A stretch of 64,000 nucleotides of DNA from Cryptomeria japonica (Eukaryota; Streptophyta; Pinopsida; Cupressales; Cupressaceae). Position numbers and translations under genes: made by a program. The notes under the pieces were generated by a model. The model made no database searches. It was not told the origin of the DNA and was given only the letters and a program-made list of their open reading frames with translations. The stretch is taken from contig NC_081408.1 of the NCBI RefSeq assembly GCF_030272615.1, positions 767,347,330 through 767,411,329 of the forward strand. The letters run 5' to 3'. Positions within the stretch are counted from its first letter, which is position 1, and every line of letters begins with the position of its first letter. Positions 58,901 through 64,000 of the stretch are shown here, piece after piece.

Positions 58901-59060
58901 TCCCTTTATTTGGATATCCTCCTCTATCATTACTGGCTTCTCTACTACAATGGCAGGTGTTACCAACAATAATATTTAAGTCTCGTCACCTTAACTAGCA
59001 AGGAAAGAAAAGGGTGAAAAAGGCAAGTAACAAAAAACCAACATTAGGATTATTCATCAT
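58901..59060. other. unassigned junction between chromovirus 2 and LINE fragment
   Basis: No feature recognised. Confidence 0.4.
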
Positions 59061-59099
59061 TAAGATACAAGTCCTTCAAAATCATGGCATGAGCCTCCA

Positions 59100-59475
59100 T
59101 CAAGATTTCATGCAAGTGGATTCAAATTCTGAAATCATTAGCATACACACGCACCCCCGCCAACTTGTCTGTTGCACAGTTGGCTTCCCATCTCACGTGG
59201 CAAAACCTGATGTCTCCTCGTGAAGTAAGGAGAGAATTACACTTGGCAATGAGATGGTTGGATTTCCAATCCAATTTTGTTGCTCCTTTGAGCATCATGA
59301 TGGTGTTTCTAGAGTCACCTTCAACAATGATGTGTTTAAGTCTCTTATTCCTAGTTGTGATCAACCCATGGTAAATAGCTGCCACTTCAGCCATGCTTGA
59401 AGTACCTGACCAGGTTGCTCCTAGATGACCCATCAAAATTCAGCTTCAACCAAACAATATCGGGAACGTCCATGA
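59100..59475 (-). pseudogene. RNase H-like domain fragment (LINE-type, RVT_3 family)
   Basis: Minus strand: DVPDIVWLKLNFDGSSR (start of the fold, with the first Asp), a frameshift, then SMAEVAAIYHGL, HIIVEGDSRNTIMML (second and third acidic residues), DLWKSN-type helix and CHVRWEANCATDKLAG. This is the RNase HI fold that plant LINEs carry at the end of ORF2, and that occurs in many stand-alone plant copies. About 110 residues, so nearly a whole domain, but isolated from any RT. Could also derive from a host RNase H-like gene. Confidence 0.75.
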
Positions 59476-60068
59476 TCTAATCCAAAAGTTAATATACTAA
59501 ACATACATAATTAAATTCTAATAAAATATTTATTTAATTAAAATAAAATTAAAACTCCAAATCCCCTTAAAAACCTTTAATCAAAATTAATTATTTTTAA
59601 TAAATAAAACTCAAAATATTACATCTAATGGCCGAGCATGATTAATACCAATGTAGTTTTTGAATCATGCCTCTTCATTGTCCACTTCATAAATCAATGT
59701 GCCAAACATTATTCGAGAAGATTCCCTTGGAGCCTTGGAGGGCTTTAACATAACGAGGTGAGAAAAATGTGGAGTTAGTTCATCACGTAAAAACTATGAG
59801 TTCGTTCGACCACAGAAAAGACATGGGCGGCAAGAAAAGGGTGGTAAACGGGGCGAAAACCTATCTATCAGATGTGACGTTCAACACTTTCTCCATGAAT
59901 ATAACACTTTCATTTTGAGCTGATTCCATGAGCATAACACTTCATTTTGAGCTGAAAATTTATTTCCCTTTATAATTTAAAAACCCTAACCCTAGAATTT
60001 TAAATAGAGGAAGAACCCCAGCCCTGTAAAACCCGTGACGTTTTTTTTTGCTGCAGCATGGTCTGTTA

Positions 60069-60334
60069 ATGGAGGAAGATGAAAGTGTTCCTACCAGGTG
60101 TAAAGCTGCATATGTTTTATTCTATTTTATTTTGGCTTTTTTAATTGGTTTTAGTATTATGTCTAGTTATTTTACAATTTACTTTTATTGTTTTTGTTAT
60201 TTTAAAGTTTATTTTTATTGTGTGTTAGGTTGTATCAGCAATATTAATTTGGTTCATTGATTTTAGCAGATTGATGAATTTATCAGGAAGCCATTGTTTC
60301 TTAGGATGGTTGGAATTGGAAAGAGACCATGTTG
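60069..60334 (+). pseudogene. candidate first two exons, copy A'
   Basis: ATG at 60,069, MEEDESVPT, donor CCAG|GT at 60,097. Acceptor CAG at 60,267-60,269, then an open segment whose in-phase reading includes MNLSGSHCFLGWLELERDHV, ended by a GTAGGA donor at 60,335. Exon 1 is 10 nt shorter than in A and exon 2 is 13 nt longer, so each copy splices in phase within itself. Promoter-like telo-box upstream at 59,981. Confidence 0.4.
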
Positions 60335-60359
60335 GTAGGAAAATTTATTGTTGTATATT

Positions 60360-60708
60360 TTTATGACTATTTTACTATCTTAAATAGTTGCATTACATTG
60401 GTACTTTTGTATGTTTTTATTTCAAATATATATCCAATTAATTAATTTTAAAAAATATTTCTCATGATATCCTGTGAAATTTTATTTCAATCAAATATAT
60501 TTAATAAGATTGTTATAGAAACTTGTCATAATATATATAATTTTAAAATTTTAATGTTTATTATTACTAAATTAGTTTATATTTTTTGACAGTTAATATT
60601 TTTCTTAAAATGTCAAATGAAAGGCATTGAAATGACAGATAGGGGTCATCAAAAATTCGTATGACAGGTAGGGGTGACCGTCAAATTCCAGACCTGACTT
60701 CAACTATT
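60360..60708 (-). mobile_element. partial MITE-like element related to 57,395-58,057
   Basis: The right end (GGTAGGGGTGACCGTCAAAT, then TCCAGACC) is the reverse complement of the start at 57,395, including the CACCCCTACCTGTCA block; the left end is not clear. Absent from block A at the matching place (about 49,075). Confidence 0.55.
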
Positions 60709-61160
60709 TTGAAGATTAATCCTTTGAAGAATCGTTAATTATCGTGAACACAAAAGGCAAGCCTTAACAAAAGGAAATAGAATCTTGCATGTTCAGTCCT
60801 TACATCAAATTATAGACCAGTGAATCTCTTGAATTTCAGTACGTAGAATGTCTTATGAATGAAGGAAAAGTTTTAAATCTCATTTAAAATATATCTGACA
60901 ACTGCCTCATCTGGTTTTATCAATTTCATGTGCTCTCTCAGCTTTTGTATAAAGAGCATAAATAAAGTTCTTAGGCTTAGAATGTTAAATGGGATTTCGA
61001 AAAAGAAATGCCTAAACTAGCTCAGCTTAATCAAAACCCATTAAATTTTAAAGCTTCACTTAGCTTACTAGTATGTTGAGTTAACAGGGTCTACAATTTA
61101 GTTGAATTCTTTTCTCCCTGCCTCGATATAATTTTCTGTTGTTTTACCCTTTCCTTGCTT

Positions 61161-62285
61161 GTTTAAAATATAAATGAGTTATATTTGTAACAGTTTCTTT
61201 CTTTTTTAATTTTCCTAAAAATTACAGGTCTGCGCTCAAGACTAGACCATTATCTCAAAGTCTTGTCTTGAATATTTCTCTTAGCTTGAATATTTCTTCG
61301 AATCTCTAATATTTATAGACAGTGCAAAAGTATCGGTTTAATTTGAATATATACTATGCAGATATGAGGACAGAGAGCAAATCAACTCGATGGAACTAGC
61401 TATTTGTCCAATTTCACTTCAATTCTTAATGCACAAAAACCCAATCCAACTATTACTATTGTATTTCTATGTGTGGTGAGTACGTAGAAGAGGTGTGGAA
61501 GGTGGTTTACTAAAATTTTAGTTTATTTTAAGAATTTGTTATGTAGAGATCAATTATCAAGATGGTTCAAGAAAAATCTTGATCTATTTTAAGAATTTCT
61601 TATGTAGAGATCAATTATCAGTCTCTAATATCTAGTCATTGAAGGGAAAGATAGCTTTATATGTTAGAAATTGAAATTGTAATGTATATGTTTAGTGTTC
61701 TATAGTGGTTTCAAAAAGTATTTGCAATGTATATGAAATCAAATTGCACCAACCCATTAAGTTACACTGCTTAAAAAGTCATTGTAAAGTTAATTGTTAG
61801 ATTGGAGCCAAGTTACCTATCAAGTAAATTGCTAGATTGGAGACAATTAGATAGAAATTCATTCTTCCATAGGCTTTGTACATGTGAAAGAATGCCACAA
61901 ATCTAATAATATACAAAATTCCTACAAATAAGGTTGTTCTTTCAAGAATATAAAACTTGAATAAAGAATGCATACATAAAATTTATACAAGTAAATGGTG
62001 AGATTGGAGCCAAATTGCCTATCAAGTAAATTGTTAGATTGGAGGAAATTACATGGAAAGTCATTTCTTCCATACACTTTGTACATTTTTCTCAAATGTC
62101 ATAAATTAATTATTATTAAAAAAAATTAGGATTAAGGTTGTTTTTCCATAATATAACTATTGAATGAGGAATGCATGCATAAAATTTATATATTAAAGAT
62201 ATAAAGTATTTAAATTTTGTAATATTCAATTGAAAATGAAAAATAAAGCATAGAGATATCACTCACATAATAAGATAGATATTAA
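61161..62285. other. unassigned with local tandem duplications
   Basis: A 61-bp unit is repeated (61,524 and 61,585, TATTTTAAGAATTT...). A unit of about 210 bp is repeated (61,786-61,994 and 61,995-62,205, GATTGGAGCCAA...TACCTATCAAGTAAATTG). No gene seen. Confidence 0.65.
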
Positions 62286-64000
62286 TTATATGGAAAACAC
62301 TGAGAGGGGATGAATCAGTGTTTTACAACTGATAATAAGAGAGAAAACGTCATATTAATTGAACACAAAATATCGTAAGTGGAAACCCTCTGAGATAGAA
62401 AACCACTAGTAAAAATAGCCTCACTGGCCTTATAAAATGATTTCCAATTACAGTGCCTCACTGGAATGAAGTTTGCTATCTCACTGATTTTATTTTGTGC
62501 CTCAGTGGCTATTCTCTGCTCTCAGTAATTTCAATTCACAATATGTGCAAAGATATTATCATCTGTAAATTTCAGATCATCCTTATGTCTTTCAATAACA
62601 GAGGTTTAATTGTGAAAAACAAGCACTTGAAAGTGCTGCTGAAACAATTTGTTCACAGTCCTTTTCTTTTTCTTTTTCACATTATGCACTGAGATAATAC
62701 AACTCCTATATACATCTCTGAATATATATGAGATGAAGAAAATAATACAAATTATAGAACGTTTAACTCAAGTTATATAACTGCCTTTTTAACCTTGAGT
62801 TTGCATTCTTCTTTATCACATATACATCCAGACATATATCTAGAAGATATATAAAACTCATTTTCAATCACATATGTTATCTCTTTCATTAAAAAATGAT
62901 GTTTTCTGTAAAACTGCTTGTAATCCCCGTGATACTTCATCAACCTATGTATACCCATGATGGCTAAACTACCATGAATGCACCTGTATGAGTATATGAC
63001 AAATACCCGTGTATCAAAGACCTTATGTTATGCACAGGCTAAAGTGTAACCACGGAATGTATTTCTCACCGAACTCTTTTGTATGCAGCCATATGACAAA
63101 CACAAAGAATCCTTATGTATGCATCTGCAGAATGAAAAAATCTAATGACAGAATGATAATGTATGTCTTCAAATATACACAGAATGTTAGAATGAAAAAA
63201 CACTTATCTCCCCTTATGTCATGCATGATCCTTGAACTGTATGCATCGTAATGCAAAAAGAACGTATTAACAAAGACCTTTTAAAAAAAATTCACTTATA
63301 TGAAATAAACTAAACCTCGAGTCGAATCAAAAAACAACGCATGATATAACATAAACAAATTTGAATGATGAACCCTATCAATGCAATACTCGAGTAGCAT
63401 ACATAATGAACAAATCATGAAATAAAATCTAAAAGGACCATAAGAGAAATGAGGCTACCTGTACAATGAAACCATTAACCCAAAAAAGACCACCATGTGA
63501 GTGCCATATTGACCCAATGACGAAGCCATCATGCCTGTAACTGGGATTCCATCTTTCTACCCGTAACTTGCAACATTGTCGATTCCTTCATGATTAGGGT
63601 TCAAGAACCCTAGTAATTTTTGCAACAAACTAAAATAGTGAAACTCTTTGAAGCTACCTTTGGAAGCTAAAAGCACATTTGAAAGTCTTTTGAGCTCCAT
63701 GATGGACATGACATTTCTTATTTACCAATAAAATATGAAACCTTTATAATGCCGGCATCCCCTCTTATAAAAAATGTGAAACCTTTATAATACCGACACC
63801 CCTCTTCTAGTGCCTTAGCACTATATTAAAAAACCCTTTATACTATGCCTTGTAAAAACTTTGCATCAAGAACACTTTGCTAGATTTCCATTTATCAATT
63901 TAGATCACCTTGTCTTTATAACTTGAAGCTTTAAAACTGTTGCTTGACACAATGCCAAATATTAGGCCATAAGGGTGAACGAAGTTTGCCTTTGGCATTC
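62286..64000. other. unassigned, partly LTR-like
   Basis: 62,297-62,410 has copia-LTR style phrases (ACTGAGAGGGGATGAATCAG; GTGGAAACCCTCTGAG) but no pair. A direct repeat of about 40 bp (GTGAAACCTTTATAAT...) lies at 63,735 and 63,775. No gene seen. Confidence 0.45.

Larger units (their letters stand above)
59472..61160. repeat. duplicated block A' (partner 48,145-49,406)
   Basis: Collinear with A, plus an insertion of about 350 bp ending near 60,708. A' is not followed by a B block; sequence after 61,160 is unrelated. Confidence 0.85.

Overview
This window is nuclear DNA from a plant with a large, transposon-dominated genome. It is AT-rich and holds no complete host protein gene. Almost every readable peptide belongs to decayed Ty1/copia or Ty3/gypsy retrotransposons that use the plant-typical initiator-Met primer site (TGGTATCAGAGC). 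A gymnosperm is plausible from the style of nesting and decay, but I cannot fix the taxon from sequence alone.

Layout. (1) 207-12,380 is one copy (B') of a duplicated segment. It carries a 5.4 kb copia element (1,990-7,355) inserted after the duplication, a small non-autonomous LTR element (about 7,822-9,780) and a truncated chromovirus end (11,480-12,380, minus). (2) 12,381-14,280 is AT-rich and unassigned apart from a strong hairpin near 12,988. (3) 14,281-20,030 is a 5.7 kb purine/pyrimidine-asymmetric array: pyrimidine-rich on the plus strand to about 19,012, then abruptly purine-rich, with longer-range repeat units that contain G-rich islands. (4) 20,040-24,017 holds a copia protease remnant, a decayed unknown reading frame and unassigned DNA.

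(5) 24,018-44,885 is a nest. Copia remnants lie on the minus strand. The zinc-knuckle part of one gag is split by a Ty3/gypsy chromovirus (27,515-44,192, target duplication CTTAT). That chromovirus has its 5' LTR split by a gag-only, TR-GAG-like LTR element (28,357-36,216, target duplication TCTTT) with a 956-codon open reading frame. A 1.2 kb inverted-repeat element also sits inside the chromovirus pol. Removing the insertions by eye restores continuity of the interrupted sequences.

(6) 44,885-48,144 has an LTR-like stretch, CA/TA microsatellites, a 5'-truncated LINE tail with a 13-bp target duplication, and a SINE-like scrap. (7) 48,145-61,160 holds the second copy of the duplicated block (A 48,145-49,406, then B 49,407-55,460), a longer decayed chromovirus (54,600-58,900, minus), a LINE RNase H fragment and another copy of A (A', 59,472-61,160). 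Both A copies share a promoter-like region with telo-box motifs and two short GT-AG-bounded candidate exons. They are the best sign of host gene sequence here, as gene fragments. (8) 61,161-64,000 is mostly unassigned, with local tandem duplications and LTR-like text.

Functionally, the coding sequences are parts of mobile-element life cycles (capsid, protease, reverse transcriptase, RNase H, integrase, chromodomain), nearly all disabled by stop codons and frameshifts. Many of those stops look like C-to-T or G-to-A changes, as expected in methylated, silenced DNA. The one long uninterrupted frame is the gag-like ORF of the youngest-looking element, which lacks its own polymerase and would depend on another element for mobility.
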